A DNA stretch of 64,000 bases from FEN-1099 sp964511015 (GTDB lineage: Bacteria; Lernaellota; Lernaellaia; Lernaellales; Lernaellaceae): contig CAZEDX010000006.1 of assembly GCA_964511015.1 (NCBI GenBank), positions 1 through 64,000 on the forward strand. Direction: 5' to 3'. The notes beneath the pieces were generated by a model, which saw nothing but the letters and a program-made list of their open reading frames with translations, made no database searches and had not been told where the DNA came from. The position numbers and the translations under genes are program-made. Shown here piece after piece: positions 26,404-35,059 of this stretch (positions within the stretch are counted from its first letter, which is position 1; the number at the start of each line of letters is the position of its first letter).

Positions 26404-27855
26404 ATGAGACAGTGGTGGATGTGGGCCTGGTGTTTGGCCGTGGTCATGCTGGCCGGCGGGTTCGGTTGCGGCGACGATGACGACGATCAGGCAGCCGACG
26501 ACGATCAGACCGCGGACGACGACACGGACGACGACGACGCCGCGGACGATGACGCGGCCGGGTGGTGGGATACGCTGTCGCCGTCGGGGCTGGCGGTCGG
26601 CGAGATCATGGGCATCGCGACGCAGATGTACGACGGGCCGGACGAAAACGAGGACCGCAGTTTCGAAATCGAGAAGCTGGTGGAGGCCGGCTTGCGCCGC
26701 GTGCGCGCGTCGATCGACTGGGGCGACGTGGAGCCAGAGCAGGATCAGTTCACCTTCGAGTACAGTGATCCGTTTGTCGATCTGATTGTCGACTCCGGCC
26801 TGCAATTCGACGGCCGCTTGTGCTACGGCGTGAGTTGGGCGGCGCCGGACGACAACGACTCGGCAATCAAACCCGAGGACTTTGGCGACTACGCCGGCCA
26901 CGTGGCCGAACACTTCTGCGGCCGCATCGGCTCGTACGAAGTTTGGAACGAAGAAAACCACCCGCGTTTTTGGCAGCCGGAGCCCGACCCGGTCGCCTTC
27001 GGCAATATCATGAAGGCAACGTACGTTGCGGTCCACGAAGCATGCCCCGAAGCCAAGGTGCTCATTGGCGGCTTGTCGTGTCTGGAGCCGGGCCTATTCG
27101 ACACAGGACTGTACTACTTCCTGCACCAGCTCTACGAAGCGCATCCGGACATTGGCAACTACTTCGACGCGCTGGCGGTCCACCCGTACTCCTTCCTGCA
27201 GACCAGCACGCCGGAATGGGAATGGTATTGGGGCGAGGAACTGTTCTGGCCGGATATGGTCGGGCAACTGGACGTCGTGCACGACTACCTGACCGAGATG
27301 GGCGCGGCGGACAAGCCGCTCTGGCTCACCGAGTGGGGTTGGCCGTCGCTGATCGTCAAAGAGCGCGGCCAGGCCAACTATTACGCCCGCGGCGCGCTAC
27401 TGATGATCGCCGCCGGCGTGGAGGCGCTCGACTGGTACACCTTCTACGACCGCGAGGGCGGCAGCTTCCCGCCGACCGAAGACTACTTCGGCCTGTTCAC
27501 CTGGCCCGGCGCGGAAGAGGGGCCGCAAGAGAAGCCGGTGTACCGCGTAGCCAAGGCGCTGTCGCAGCAGCTCGGATCGTCGCGCTTCGCCGGCGACATG
27601 TCGGCCGCGTTCGGCTTGCCGACCGACGTGTTCGCGCTGGCGTTTGTCGATCAAGAGAGCGGCTGGATCACGCTGGCCGCTTGGGACGGGCGTTACTACG
27701 GCTCCGCGAAACTCGCGGGGCCATGCCCGGCCGGCGCGACGGGCTACGAGATTGTCGACGAGGAAGGCGTCTTGCTGGCGCAACGCGAGTGCGCGCCGGG
27801 CTTCCAGGCGACACTGGTCAACGAAGTGAAGTACTTGCGCTTCTTGAACGAATAG
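26404..27855 (+). CDS. Clan GH-A glycosidase-like lipoprotein with short Asp linker
   Basis: 483 residues from the ATG at 26404 (GGAG upstream). Lipobox GFGC (Cys22), Asp/Ala/Thr/Gln linker (about 23-53), then a TIM-barrel domain. Strand-end motifs match GH39/GH5-type enzymes: RVRASIDWGDVEP, the acid/base Glu in SYEVWNEENH, LAVHPYSF, and the nucleophile Glu in LWLTEWGWPS. A small C-terminal beta domain follows (about 400-483). It should act on a polysaccharide outside the cell; the substrate cannot be judged from sequence. Confidence 0.87.
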   Translation: MRQWWMWAWCLAVVMLAGGFGCGDDDDDQAADDDQTADDDTDDDDAADDDAAGWWDTLSPSGLAVGEIMGIATQMYDGPDENEDRSFEIEKLVEAGLRRVRASIDWGDVEPEQDQFTFEYSDPFVDLIVDSGLQFDGRLCYGVSWAAPDDNDSAIKPEDFGDYAGHVAEHFCGRIGSYEVWNEENHPRFWQPEPDPVAFGNIMKATYVAVHEACPEAKVLIGGLSCLEPGLFDTGLYYFLHQLYEAHPDIGNYFDALAVHPYSFLQTSTPEWEWYWGEELFWPDMVGQLDVVHDYLTEMGAADKPLWLTEWGWPSLIVKERGQANYYARGALLMIAAGVEALDWYTFYDREGGSFPPTEDYFGLFTWPGAEEGPQEKPVYRVAKALSQQLGSSRFAGDMSAAFGLPTDVFALAFVDQESGWITLAAWDGRYYGSAKLAGPCPAGATGYEIVDEEGVLLAQRECAPGFQATLVNEVKYLRFLNE

Positions 27856-27858
27856 CGG

Positions 27859-28326
27859 TCAGCGCGGGGCGCGCAACAGCGCCTGAATCACCTCGTGCAG
27901 CTTTTGCAGAAACGCGGTCCGGTCCTTTTTGCCGACCGGCGGCGGTCCGCCACCCACCAGGCCGGTGTCGCGCAGATGCGCCATCAGATCGCGCGTGGCG
28001 ACGGCCATGCCGATCGAATCGGGCGTAAACTCGCGGCCGCGGGTGTCAAGGACGCGTGCGCCGCGTTTGAGGCAGCGGTCGGCCAGCGGAATATCGGCGG
28101 TGACGACGATGTCGCCGGGGCCGGCGTGTTCGGCGATCCAGTCATCGGCGGCGTCGGGAGTGCGACCGACAACAACGCGTTGTATCCGCGCGTCGGGGGG
28201 CACGTTCATGAACGCGTTGCACACGACTTGCACGACCAGTCCGTACTTGCGCGCCGCGCGATACACCTCGTCCTTGACCGGACAGGCATCGGCGTCGACG
28301 TAAATGGTGGGGCGGGGTGTGTCCAT
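27859..28326 (-). CDS. YaiI/YqxD family protein (DUF188)
   Basis: 155 residues from the ATG at 28326. The DUF188 signature is clear: IYVDADACPVKDEVYRAA at the N terminus, VVTADIPLADRCLKRGA in the middle and GPPPVGKKDRTAF near the end. The family has a PIN-like nuclease fold with conserved acidic residues; its biological role is not established. A TTG 39 bases further upstream is in frame, but it is the -35 box of a promoter and so not a likely start. Confidence 0.92.
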   Translation of the reverse strand: MDTPRPTIYVDADACPVKDEVYRAARKYGLVVQVVCNAFMNVPPDARIQRVVVGRTPDAADDWIAEHAGPGDIVVTADIPLADRCLKRGARVLDTRGREFTPDSIGMAVATRDLMAHLRDTGLVGGGPPPVGKKDRTAFLQKLHEVIQALLRAPR

Positions 28327-28336
28327 CGTTGCGAGC

Positions 28337-28365
28337 AGACTAGGAGCCGCGGCGGCGGCGGTCAA
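28337..28365 (-). promoter_or_regulatory. Promoter giving a near-leaderless mRNA for the DUF188 gene
   Basis: Minus strand TTGACC (28365-28360), 17-base spacer, TAGTCT (28342-28337), then only ten bases to the ATG at 28326 and no Shine-Dalgarno sequence. It overlaps the end of the GGDEF gene. Confidence 0.55.
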
Positions 28366-29141
28366 ACCGCGATGACGTCTTGCTCGACCCGATTGCGGCC
28401 GGCGGTTTTGGCGCGGTAGAGCGCGCGGTCGGCGCGTTGTACGAGGGTGATCTGGTCGTCGTTTTCGCGGATGCTGACGACGCCGAAGCTGGCGGTCAGC
28501 ATGGCGTAGGAATCGAAAACCTGCCCGGCGATACGCTGGCGCAGATCCTCAGCCAGCACCATCGCGCCGGAGGTCGTGGTCTGGGGCAGAAGCGCGACAA
28601 ATTCATCGCCGCCAAAGCGGTAGAGCGAATCGGTGTCGCGCAAGCGGCGCTGGGTGAGATCGGCCACCACTGTCAAAGCCCGGTCGCCGAGGGCATGCCC
28701 ACAAGCGTCGTTGAGTTGCTTGAAGTGGTCGATGTCGAACATCACCAGCGCCAGGCCATGACCGTAGCGGGTGGCCAGTTGGATTTCCACCGGCAACACC
28801 TCGTCGAACTTGCGCCGGTTGAACGCGCCGGTGAGATGGTCCAGCACCGCCATCTCTTCCAGTTTCCGGTTGCGCTCCTCGACCATCCGCCGGAAGTCGC
28901 GGAATTGCTCTTGGATCACGGCAAAGGTTTCGCCCATCGCCTCGCTTTCCACATGGGAGCGGAAAATGTCACAGGCCAAACACGTTTCCATTTTTTCCAA
29001 AAAGGCGCCTTGCAGTTCGGACCGGCAGCGCGTGCCCGAAACCAGCCAGCAACGGACGCGGTCGCGGCTATGGGCCGGACAGTCGTATCGATCGCAATGG
29101 AAATGATCCCAACAGTTGGGGCGCTGCTTCACGTGATCCAT
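28362..29141 (-). CDS. Diguanylate cyclase with N-terminal two-CW cysteine domain
   Basis: 259 residues from the ATG at 29141; a GTG three codons later has better spacing from AAAAGG. The N terminus (about 8-65) has the two-CW pattern: CWDHFHCDRYDC, CWLVSGTRC, then CLACDIF, a likely metal or redox site. A short coiled coil (about 80-105) leads to a GGDEF domain with FDIDHFKQLND, RFGGDEFVALLP and an RxxD inhibitory site (RDTD) five residues before GGDEF. The GGDEF motif is intact, so it should make cyclic di-GMP, with the Cys domain as probable input. Confidence 0.92.
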   Translation of the reverse strand: MDHVKQRPNCWDHFHCDRYDCPAHSRDRVRCWLVSGTRCRSELQGAFLEKMETCLACDIFRSHVESEAMGETFAVIQEQFRDFRRMVEERNRKLEEMAVLDHLTGAFNRRKFDEVLPVEIQLATRYGHGLALVMFDIDHFKQLNDACGHALGDRALTVVADLTQRRLRDTDSLYRFGGDEFVALLPQTTTSGAMVLAEDLRQRIAGQVFDSYAMLTASFGVVSIRENDDQITLVQRADRALYRAKTAGRNRVEQDVIAV

Positions 29142-29590
29142 CCTTTTCTGTTGCCGGCCGGTCGGCCGCGTATCACGGGCTTTTTCCAACGCGGCGACTT
29201 CGACCGCCCGCGCCGTGAAGGGGTGAAACTCCTTCTTGGCGCCGGGTTGATCCTTTCGCCGACGGCAATCGCGCGGCAACGCCACCCGGTCGGCAAGGTC
29301 ATAGCGAACCGGGTTTGCGCCCATCTAATAACAACATAATGCTGGTCGAGGCCCGATTCAAGAGGCAGATCGGCGAGATTTCCAATGTTGGAAAGTCGCT
29401 TTGCCGTCTGAGTGGCACCTATTGCGCCAATGCCATGCGCTTGCTTTATGTTGAGCATCAGCAAACGTCGGCCGTCATCTTGGAAACCTTTACCTGCTCA
29501 TGCGAAGCGGCGTCTGCCCCCGACGAACTGAGCGTTTGCCGATCGTCAGACGGGGTATCGTATGCGCCAACTAGTGCGCGAAAAGCAACA
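29142..29590. other. Upstream region of the GGDEF gene up to the island boundary
   Basis: About 450 bases without a convincing gene. It contains the palindrome TTTCCAATGTTGGAAA (29379-29394), 240 bases before the cyclase start, which could be a regulator site. Confidence 0.45.
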
Positions 29591-29626
29591 AGGGGTTGGG
29601 CCAAAACGACCTAACCCCCTGTTTTT
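29591..29626. terminator. Intrinsic terminator belonging to the interrupted tRNA-Val gene
   Basis: AGGGGTTGGG (29591-29600) pairs with CCTAACCCCCT (29610-29620) with one bulge and a nine-base loop. T-rich tracts lie on both sides (GTTTTT on plus, TTGCTTTT on minus), so it can work in both directions. It lies directly 3' of the displaced tRNA half on the minus strand, as expected for the original tRNA terminator. Confidence 0.65.
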
Positions 29627-29631
29627 GCCGC

Positions 29632-29673
29632 TAGGCGGAGCCGGGTTCGAACCGGCGACCTCCGGTGTGTAAG
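29632..29673 (-). other. Displaced 3' half of tRNA-Val(UAC): left attachment site of the island
   Basis: Minus strand reads CTTACACACCGGAGG, then a T-arm CCGGTTCGAACCCGG and acceptor TCCGCCT plus A: a tRNA from anticodon loop to 3' end with no 5' half. The first 15 bases (29659-29673) are identical and in the same orientation to the tRNA at 42711-42725. The T-arm differs from that of the intact gene, so each half comes from a different parent. Confidence 0.8.
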
Positions 29674-29675
29674 CC

Positions 29676-30065
29676 CTATTTTGGTGTTTGATGTAGTCAT
29701 AAGTAGTTGTATACATTAGACAGGAAACCTTGTAAATCCTGCCATTTACGCATGTTTTGCCCATCCTGTGCGCACAAATGCGCACAACTTTTGACATGCG
29801 CACGGGTGCGCACGAGTCATTTCAGGGGGCGGAAAGTGACGGCGACGGGAAAGCGACGCCCGGAAAAAATAAGGCGCTGTGCGCCCTCAGGGGGCGCGTG
29901 GCGGCAAGATCGGCGGTGGGGACGTGAATCAGTCTGGCGTTTCTTGAACCTTGGATAGGCCGCACAGCCAAACGAAAACGACTCGGCTCAAGACCGGCGG
30001 CCTTGATCGTTTCTAAACCGAAACGATGGCGTTGAAAGCATGATCCATTTTTTAGAAAGAACGGT
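29676..30065. other. Left end of island, non-coding
   Basis: About 390 bases without a gene. It contains the four TGCGCAC sites (29768-29813) and a GCGCCC/GGGCGC hairpin near 29881-29898. Confidence 0.5.
29768..29813 (+). repeat. Two pairs of (A/G)TGCGCAC sites at the left end of the island
   Basis: Copies start at 29768, 29778, 29796 and 29806. Within each pair the spacing is 10 bases (one helical turn). The same arrangement is present at the right end. These look like integrase arm-type or excisionase sites. Confidence 0.65.
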
Positions 30066-31043
30066 TCAAGTTGTTTTCCAGAGCTTACCGGCGACTTTGA
30101 CAACATCATCGGCGTCTTCCGGTTGCCAACCTTTTTCGCCTATCAGGTACGAACGGGCGGCTTCCGCGCTAAAGTTCGCCCCGGCGGTTATTGCCTCTCG
30201 CAGAATTCGTTTTGCGTGCTTTTCATCTGACGGGTGAGAGATTCCGGTCGATACGTTCACAAGGGTATTAATCCTGTCGAGAGCGTCTTTGAGAGTCGGG
30301 TCAATGTCGTCAACTTTTATCTTCATTGGGTTACCGAAAATTTCGTCAGCTTTCCACGTGGAAATCCAGGGCACTACTTCTTCGCGTAACCAAGGGATCA
30401 CCAAGACATCGGAAAAACCGAGCACAGTATCCACAGCGTCCAAAGTCTCAGGCGACGGGTAAGCCACAAGAGCTACGCCGCTCACTCGCTGGCGTACCAT
30501 CGTTTTTCTTGTAACGGCTGTGACTTCGACGCCCCTTATGTGGATGCAGCTTCCTTTTTCAAGGATCTTTCTCGCTTTCTCGCCCAAGACATCCGCGACA
30601 ACACCGTCCAGGTTGGACTTGATATTGAGAACCAGCGTCACAGATTCTTGGCGACTTGCACTTTGAGAAATAGCCCACGACAACGCTTTTTTGAAGGCGT
30701 CGGGGTCAGGACCTTCGGCATTGATGTAATAGTGCCCCATTTTCTCTCCGGAGCCTGTCCCGCATTCAATCGAAAACCGGGAAGGCCATTGACTTACCTC
30801 ATTCCATGAGGCTGTCGTTACCAAGAAAGTCTCACCGAGCGTGCTCCCGTTGTCAATGTGCCGTGCGTGACTGGCCTCGCTGACAGGTATGTGATCGGCG
30901 AGCATCAAACGACCTGAGAAACGGCGGCGTAAATCTCTTACGAAGCGGACGCGATGCAATAAAGACGACCAGGCGAACGTTTCATCCATACGGTTGACAT
31001 TGTCGGACCGGAGAATCAAATAAGATCTAGAATAGTCGCACAC
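30066..31043 (-). CDS. Island protein of unknown function
   Basis: 325 residues from a GTG at 31043 preceded by AGGA; a TTG at 31070 is a possible longer start. No signal peptide or membrane helix. It appears to be a mixed alpha/beta protein with a helical C-terminal 90 residues (KDALDRINTLVNVSTG...). No motif I recognise. It is divergent from the DUF3800 gene, sharing a 170-base control region with a perfect palindrome. The two may be a functional pair. Confidence 0.7.
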   Translation of the reverse strand: MCDYSRSYLILRSDNVNRMDETFAWSSLLHRVRFVRDLRRRFSGRLMLADHIPVSEASHARHIDNGSTLGETFLVTTASWNEVSQWPSRFSIECGTGSGEKMGHYYINAEGPDPDAFKKALSWAISQSASRQESVTLVLNIKSNLDGVVADVLGEKARKILEKGSCIHIRGVEVTAVTRKTMVRQRVSGVALVAYPSPETLDAVDTVLGFSDVLVIPWLREEVVPWISTWKADEIFGNPMKIKVDDIDPTLKDALDRINTLVNVSTGISHPSDEKHAKRILREAITAGANFSAEAARSYLIGEKGWQPEDADDVVKVAGKLWKTT

Positions 31044-31148
31044 GTTGACCGCACTTCCTAAAAAGTTCAAGGAATGGGGTTTTTCATGGACAAGCGCCTA
31101 CGATTGCAGTGAGTCGGGGGCGCGTCCTTGACGAGTACATGATAACAG

Positions 31149-31163
31149 GGCAAACCGTTTGCC
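31149..31163. promoter_or_regulatory. 15-bp palindrome between divergent island genes
   Basis: GGCAAACCGTTTGCC: seven-base arms around one central base, located between the GTG at 31043 and the ATG at 31213. An operator controlling one or both genes is likely. Confidence 0.5.
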
Positions 31164-31212
31164 GCACCGACTGAATGAGTAGTGGCGACCCAACAGTATG
31201 AGGGTTACGAAA

Positions 31213-32118
31213 ATGAAGAGTGGCGATGTCTTCTTCTACTTCGACGAGTCTGGCGTAAAAGGCTATACGGACTCCGAGCCAACAGAAAGTGATTTCGGAA
31301 TTATCGGCGGATTCGCGTTTGACGCATCGAATTTTGTCCGCCTTCAGCAAGAGGCTGAAAAAATTCTCGGTAGTTTCATCAAAATCTGCGTTCAAAACGG
31401 AATAAAGGCACATAGCACAGACGCGGCATCATGTGTTGTCGAAGCTGTTCGGGATGAATTTTTTCTTGCCAGGAAAAGCGTGAGGGAATTTTTTGCACAT
31501 GAGCAGATCATAATCCTTTACGCGGCGATCCACGCACGAGGATTTTTCTATGAGCAGCAGGGCTTGAAGGACATCAGAAAGAAAGCCTTGGCAGCTCGGA
31601 CGAGTCAAATCGAAATCACAAGCCACGATCATAGAGAGATGCTTTACGAAGCTCTTTTTGATGACCTTCTCGTCCAATTAGAAGGATTTAACCGCGACGA
31701 GAATAGGCGTCGAATGGTCATCGTTTCTGATGTTGTTGACAATGGCATAGCAAAAAAGCTTCAACACCGGATGGAGGAACTTTCCAAGAACAAACTCGTT
31801 CGCGTCGTCAAGGGGTGGAACCCTACCGTGAAAAAAGCGTACAAGGCCGAGATTGCAGTGGAACCAGTCAATTACGATCTCACCGTGCGCTCCATCCAAG
31901 AACTGGTGATCGACAACAACAATTCTCCATTGACTGTCGCGGCTGACTTCCTTTGCAACGATCTTTACCGACAAATCCGCTCGAAAATCGAGACCGATTT
32001 TCAGGTCGGCCTTCATAGTGACAGGGTCCTCGAAGGTTATCCGCTTTCATGGAAAGTTGCCTTCGTGGGTGGAAACGATTTCAACGACTTTAGGTATTCG
32101 CCGGAACCACGCTCGTAA
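31213..32118 (+). CDS. DUF3800 domain protein (RNase H-like fold)
   Basis: 301 residues from the ATG at 31213 (GAGGG nine bases upstream); an ATG five codons earlier is possible. The N terminus FFYFDESGVKGY and the later acidic positions (VIVSDVVDNG, AADFLCNDLYRQI) follow the DUF3800 plan, in which a DESG strand and a late ADxxxxxxYR helix form a putative nuclease-like active site. DUF3800 genes are frequent in mobile and defence islands; biochemical function is not settled. Confidence 0.7.
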   Translation: MKSGDVFFYFDESGVKGYTDSEPTESDFGIIGGFAFDASNFVRLQQEAEKILGSFIKICVQNGIKAHSTDAASCVVEAVRDEFFLARKSVREFFAHEQIIILYAAIHARGFFYEQQGLKDIRKKALAARTSQIEITSHDHREMLYEALFDDLLVQLEGFNRDENRRRMVIVSDVVDNGIAKKLQHRMEELSKNKLVRVVKGWNPTVKKAYKAEIAVEPVNYDLTVRSIQELVIDNNNSPLTVAADFLCNDLYRQIRSKIETDFQVGLHSDRVLEGYPLSWKVAFVGGNDFNDFRYSPEPRS

Positions 32119-32273
32119 TCGGTTCCCAACCGAAGGGACTCGTCACGTTGACCGCGCCCGCCCGAAAGCAGTATTGTCAGGCAACCCCATAAACCGCGCT
32201 GGCCAAAGTCGAGTACGGACTAGCGTGTGTGGCGTGCGGGTGACATGGTCTGGGCGTTCAGGAGGGTCGAAAA

Positions 32274-32726
32274 ATGGATGAAGGGCTGGCGTTGTTTTTT
32301 CACTCGCAACTTCGACGTCTCGACGACGCGCCAAAATCGCGTAACGGTCGTTTTGCCGTTTTACGCGCAATCGGGGGTGGGACTGTCGTGGGAAAAGGCA
32401 TTACTCCGGGTGCGGTCGCGCTTTGTGACGTCGCCGAGCGAAAGATTTTGTGGTGCTTCCTGTTGCGAAAGGTCGGATCAACAGCCGTGGCCGATGACGG
32501 GACAATTTTGACCGAGGAAGTAATTAGTCTCGCACCGCGATCGGCGCTGGTCGCGGTCAAGGACGGGAAGGAATTGTGGAGAAAAAACTTCCGTAGGTTT
32601 TTTGAGTTTGCTGGTTTCTCATCTAACGGTTTGGCAGTGGCTATTTCTTTGTTGCCTGACCGCCAAGAAAATCGTTTTTTCATCGCGACAGGTGCCACAG
32701 TAACGTCACGTGATTTTTGCAGCTAA
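32274..32726 (+). CDS. Small island protein of unknown function
   Basis: 150 residues. Short repeats of strand pattern with ALCDVAERKILWCFL and ALVAVKDGKELWRKNF look like two blades of a PQQ-type beta-propeller, but two blades cannot form a complete propeller. It may be a fragment of a longer gene. It begins about 155 bases after the DUF3800 gene. No ribosome-binding site is obvious. Confidence 0.5.
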   Translation: MDEGLALFFHSQLRRLDDAPKSRNGRFAVLRAIGGGTVVGKGITPGAVALCDVAERKILWCFLLRKVGSTAVADDGTILTEEVISLAPRSALVAVKDGKELWRKNFRRFFEFAGFSSNGLAVAISLLPDRQENRFFIATGATVTSRDFCS

Positions 32727-32956
32727 TCGTGTATGCGCAGGAAACGATATCTACCGCTAATTACTTCTAATTTTCGCCTTTTGTTCGCAAAGGGGCTGAC
32801 AATCCCGGGCGTGTTGTGCCGGTGAGGATACTCCGCGCTCGGATTTCACAATCCCAACGGACACGAACATACCTATCAAATCGACTCTGAGTAAAACAAA
32901 CGAAATCTGCACGTCTGATAGTTCAAGCGGTTAGCTACCTATAGGACTCTGCTTTT

Positions 32957-33190
32957 TCACTCGTCTTCTTTAGGTCTTAAAAGAGCGCCGGTTGCCCTAA
33001 GCGTTGGTTCCTGGTCTCCGAACACATTGCTTCCAATCGCTATCATGGCCTTTTCAGGCGTTTTGGGTGGGACCGGTGGTAATTTGGCCGTGTCAGTAAT
33101 TACCATTCCTTTTTCGGGTGTTTTCGGCGGCGGCGGCAATGGTTGCGGCGGCGGCGACGTCTTTTCTTCCTTGTTATCGTGATCGCTCAT
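32957..33190 (-). CDS. Small proline-rich protein with a twofold PPKTPEK repeat
   Basis: 77 residues from the ATG at 33190 (AAAGGA upstream). Two near-identical units, PPPPKTPEKGMVI and PPVPPKTPEKAMIAI, form most of the protein; the rest is charged. It overlaps the stop of the membrane protein gene by 4 bp and is therefore co-translated with it. Possibly an adaptor or cytoplasmic partner of that membrane protein. Confidence 0.65.
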   Translation of the reverse strand: MSDHDNKEEKTSPPPQPLPPPPKTPEKGMVITDTAKLPPVPPKTPEKAMIAIGSNVFGDQEPTLRATGALLRPKEDE

Positions 33191-33822
33191 CGTAACGATC
33201 CTTTCACGTCTGCGTTCAAAGGAAATTGAAGGAGGATACAATAGCCCGTGTACGCAAAGAGCACAACTGCAACGAGAAACAATATCTGCGCAAGTTGCAG
33301 GATTCTCGCCTTACGCTGGTCCCTAGTCATATTATGTATCCAGCATCGGTAGTATTCATAAATGAGGTAGACTATGTACACGGATTGATGCTCATGACGC
33401 ATGACGACCGGATCGAAAAAGTTCTTCTGTTGCGGTACTTTGTACTGTACGAATAATGCCGCCAAAGATGCGAGCGCAATCGGAATCAAGAACATAATAT
33501 AAGTAATCGTGAAATTCGTTGAAATCTCATTGATTTTGAAACCTGCAACCAGATTCCCCATGAGAATAAGCGAAAGCATAATGGAGAGCATCGAAATCAA
33601 AGCACGCGCTCTGGAATCTATGCTTTTGCGGCGTTCGAACTCCGCGAAGTATTGTTTTTCGACAAATGAATACACCACGTTCAGTCGCTCATGGTCTACA
33701 CCGCTGAACGAATCATAGATTGTTTGGAAAGGAAGTTCTTCGTATTTCGGGAAGAGAAACCGCCACACTCGTATCGGCGCTGTCGCAATATAACTCCAGA
33801 TGCGTCTCAAATGTTTACTCAC
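33187..33822 (-). CDS. Three-helix membrane protein of the island
   Basis: 211 residues from the GTG at 33822, preceded by GGGGAT; a longer in-frame start exists but overlaps the upstream fragment. About 75 residues of cytoplasmic N terminus with a helical stretch (RLNVVYSFVEKQYFAEFERRK) precede hydrophobic segments at about 85-105, 120-142 and 180-203. The layout recalls membrane effectors of small defence operons, such as SLATT-type proteins, but no signature is strong enough to assign it. Followed at once by the proline-rich gene. Confidence 0.7.
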   Translation of the reverse strand: MSKHLRRIWSYIATAPIRVWRFLFPKYEELPFQTIYDSFSGVDHERLNVVYSFVEKQYFAEFERRKSIDSRARALISMLSIMLSLILMGNLVAGFKINEISTNFTITYIMFLIPIALASLAALFVQYKVPQQKNFFDPVVMRHEHQSVYIVYLIYEYYRCWIHNMTRDQRKARILQLAQILFLVAVVLFAYTGYCILLQFPLNADVKGSLR

Positions 33823-33970
33823 CGTGGCTATCCCCGTTGAAACGATTCTGCTTGCTGACTTCGTTTTCGAACACGGCCAAAATGCCGTAGCTGCTCGTCT
33901 CGTCCGCGCCTGCCCCGGAGGCATGGGTAATGTTCAGGTGCTTGATATACGAGTCAAAAGCCGCCGTCAC
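33815..33970 (-). pseudogene. Truncated fragment resembling the N terminus of a restriction-modification methylase
   Basis: 51 residues from the GTG at 33970 (GAGG ten bases upstream). The sequence AFDSYIKHLNITHASGAGADE followed by TSSYGILAVFENEV resembles the N-terminal helix region of large type ISP/IIG DNA methylases, which typically read YLxxLxxIxATGAGxxETSYY. The frame stops at 33815, overlapping the membrane protein start, so only the first 45 or so residues of such a protein remain. It could also be a genuine small gene coupled to the membrane protein. Confidence 0.5.
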
Positions 33971-34583
33971 CTTGGTACGACCTCATCACCTAATGGAAGA
34001 ATTGCAACATGAGCATATCAAATGAAACACTTGAAATCCAACGAACCGAGAAAGCAGTGGAGAGCAACCAACCGGATCGCACTCCGAAGGGCCGATTCCA
34101 AATTTTCTTCGACATGATCGCAAGTCGTGAGGCCCCTTTTCAGAAAGATCGACTTATGGGGTTTTGGATTCGCATCCTGGCGCTCACGCCGCGCCGCTCG
34201 CCGTGTCCGTGGCGTCGCCGCGTGCTCCAGCCCGCGCTCGTGAGCAGTGGCCGTTTCCGGAACCCTCTACCGGACTTCCCAGGTTCAGTACGGCGGGCCT
34301 TTCAACCCCGGAACCATGCCAACGCACACCCACCGACCGGATTCCGTAGCGGACCGCCTATTGCACTGACCGTTGTGACAGCACCCCGCGCCCGCCCGGT
34401 TACGCATTGGCCGGTCCAAAAATGGCCGTGTCGCTTCCCAGGATGTCCGCTATTGCGTCTTCTGACCCGGAGACGGGGAAGTCCACGACTCGCTACGGGA
34501 CAGCCAAGGAGGACACGTTGTTTTGGGAGCCGCACGGCCCGACGGCGACTCAACAAAACGAACGTTTTGTCCCGGAGTGGAAA
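33971..34583. other. Gap with a doubtful plus-strand start
   Basis: An ATG at 34009 with GGAAG upstream opens a frame whose first 45-55 residues (MSISNETLEIQRTEKAVESN...) look plausible, after which composition becomes non-protein-like. The frame then runs antisense over two real genes. It may be the remnant of a truncated gene. The palindrome at 34553-34570 lies here. Confidence 0.35.
34553..34570. promoter_or_regulatory. AAAACGNNCGTTTT palindrome, copy 1
   Basis: ACAAAACGAACGTTTTGT, eight-base arms with an AA centre, just 3' of the gene at 34584. One of three near-perfect copies in the island. Confidence 0.5.
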
Positions 34584-35051
34584 TCAAAAGACAACGTGTT
34601 CGTGTTCGCTGGCGCAACCGTGGCAGACGTTGCCGTTGATTCGGTTTTCCGTCGGCACCATGCGATTGCAGTATTTGCACGCTACGAATTCGGCCCGGCG
34701 TGCATTCTTGGCGTCGGCAATGATCGTGGGGAGCAATCCTGGTTCGGCTTCCAGCTTCACCCATGTAACGCGCTTCCACAGCCTGCTTGTGTTTGCAGGC
34801 CCGTATGCGCCGCCTGTCCATTCTACGGTCGGCAGGCGAAACTCGACGGCCTCGGACGTTACTACGACGACCACTCCGTCCATGTCTCTGTCGTCGTGTT
34901 CGATCTGTATCACATCGCGCGTTCGTTCCACCTTGGCATTCGGTAATAGCTCAAGAATTCGTATGGCGTGCTGTTCGACATTCCGCAACCCGCTTGCCTT
35001 GTATCGGCCGCGAGGGAACAGGCTCTTTTCGAGGTCGATCTCATCAGGCAT
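34584..35051 (-). CDS. Island protein with C-terminal zinc-finger-like motif
   Basis: 155 residues from the ATG at 35051 (AGGGG five bases upstream). An alpha/beta N-terminal region (about 1-115) is followed by CKYCNRMVPTENRINGNVCHGC, a CxxC-x15-CxxC arrangement typical of a treble-clef or zinc-ribbon finger. It starts nine bases after the FG-GAP gene stop, so the two are likely co-transcribed. No family recognised. Confidence 0.7.
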   Translation of the reverse strand: MPDEIDLEKSLFPRGRYKASGLRNVEQHAIRILELLPNAKVERTRDVIQIEHDDRDMDGVVVVVTSEAVEFRLPTVEWTGGAYGPANTSRLWKRVTWVKLEAEPGLLPTIIADAKNARRAEFVACKYCNRMVPTENRINGNVCHGCASEHEHVVF

Positions 35052-35059
35052 GAGTTCCC

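Noticed and set aside
25072..27036. 654-codon minus-strand frame covering the acyl-CoA dehydrogenase and the glycosidase-like gene
   Set aside because: It runs out of frame through the dehydrogenase gene and antisense through the glycosidase-like lipoprotein gene, both of which have clear motifs and ribosome-binding sites.
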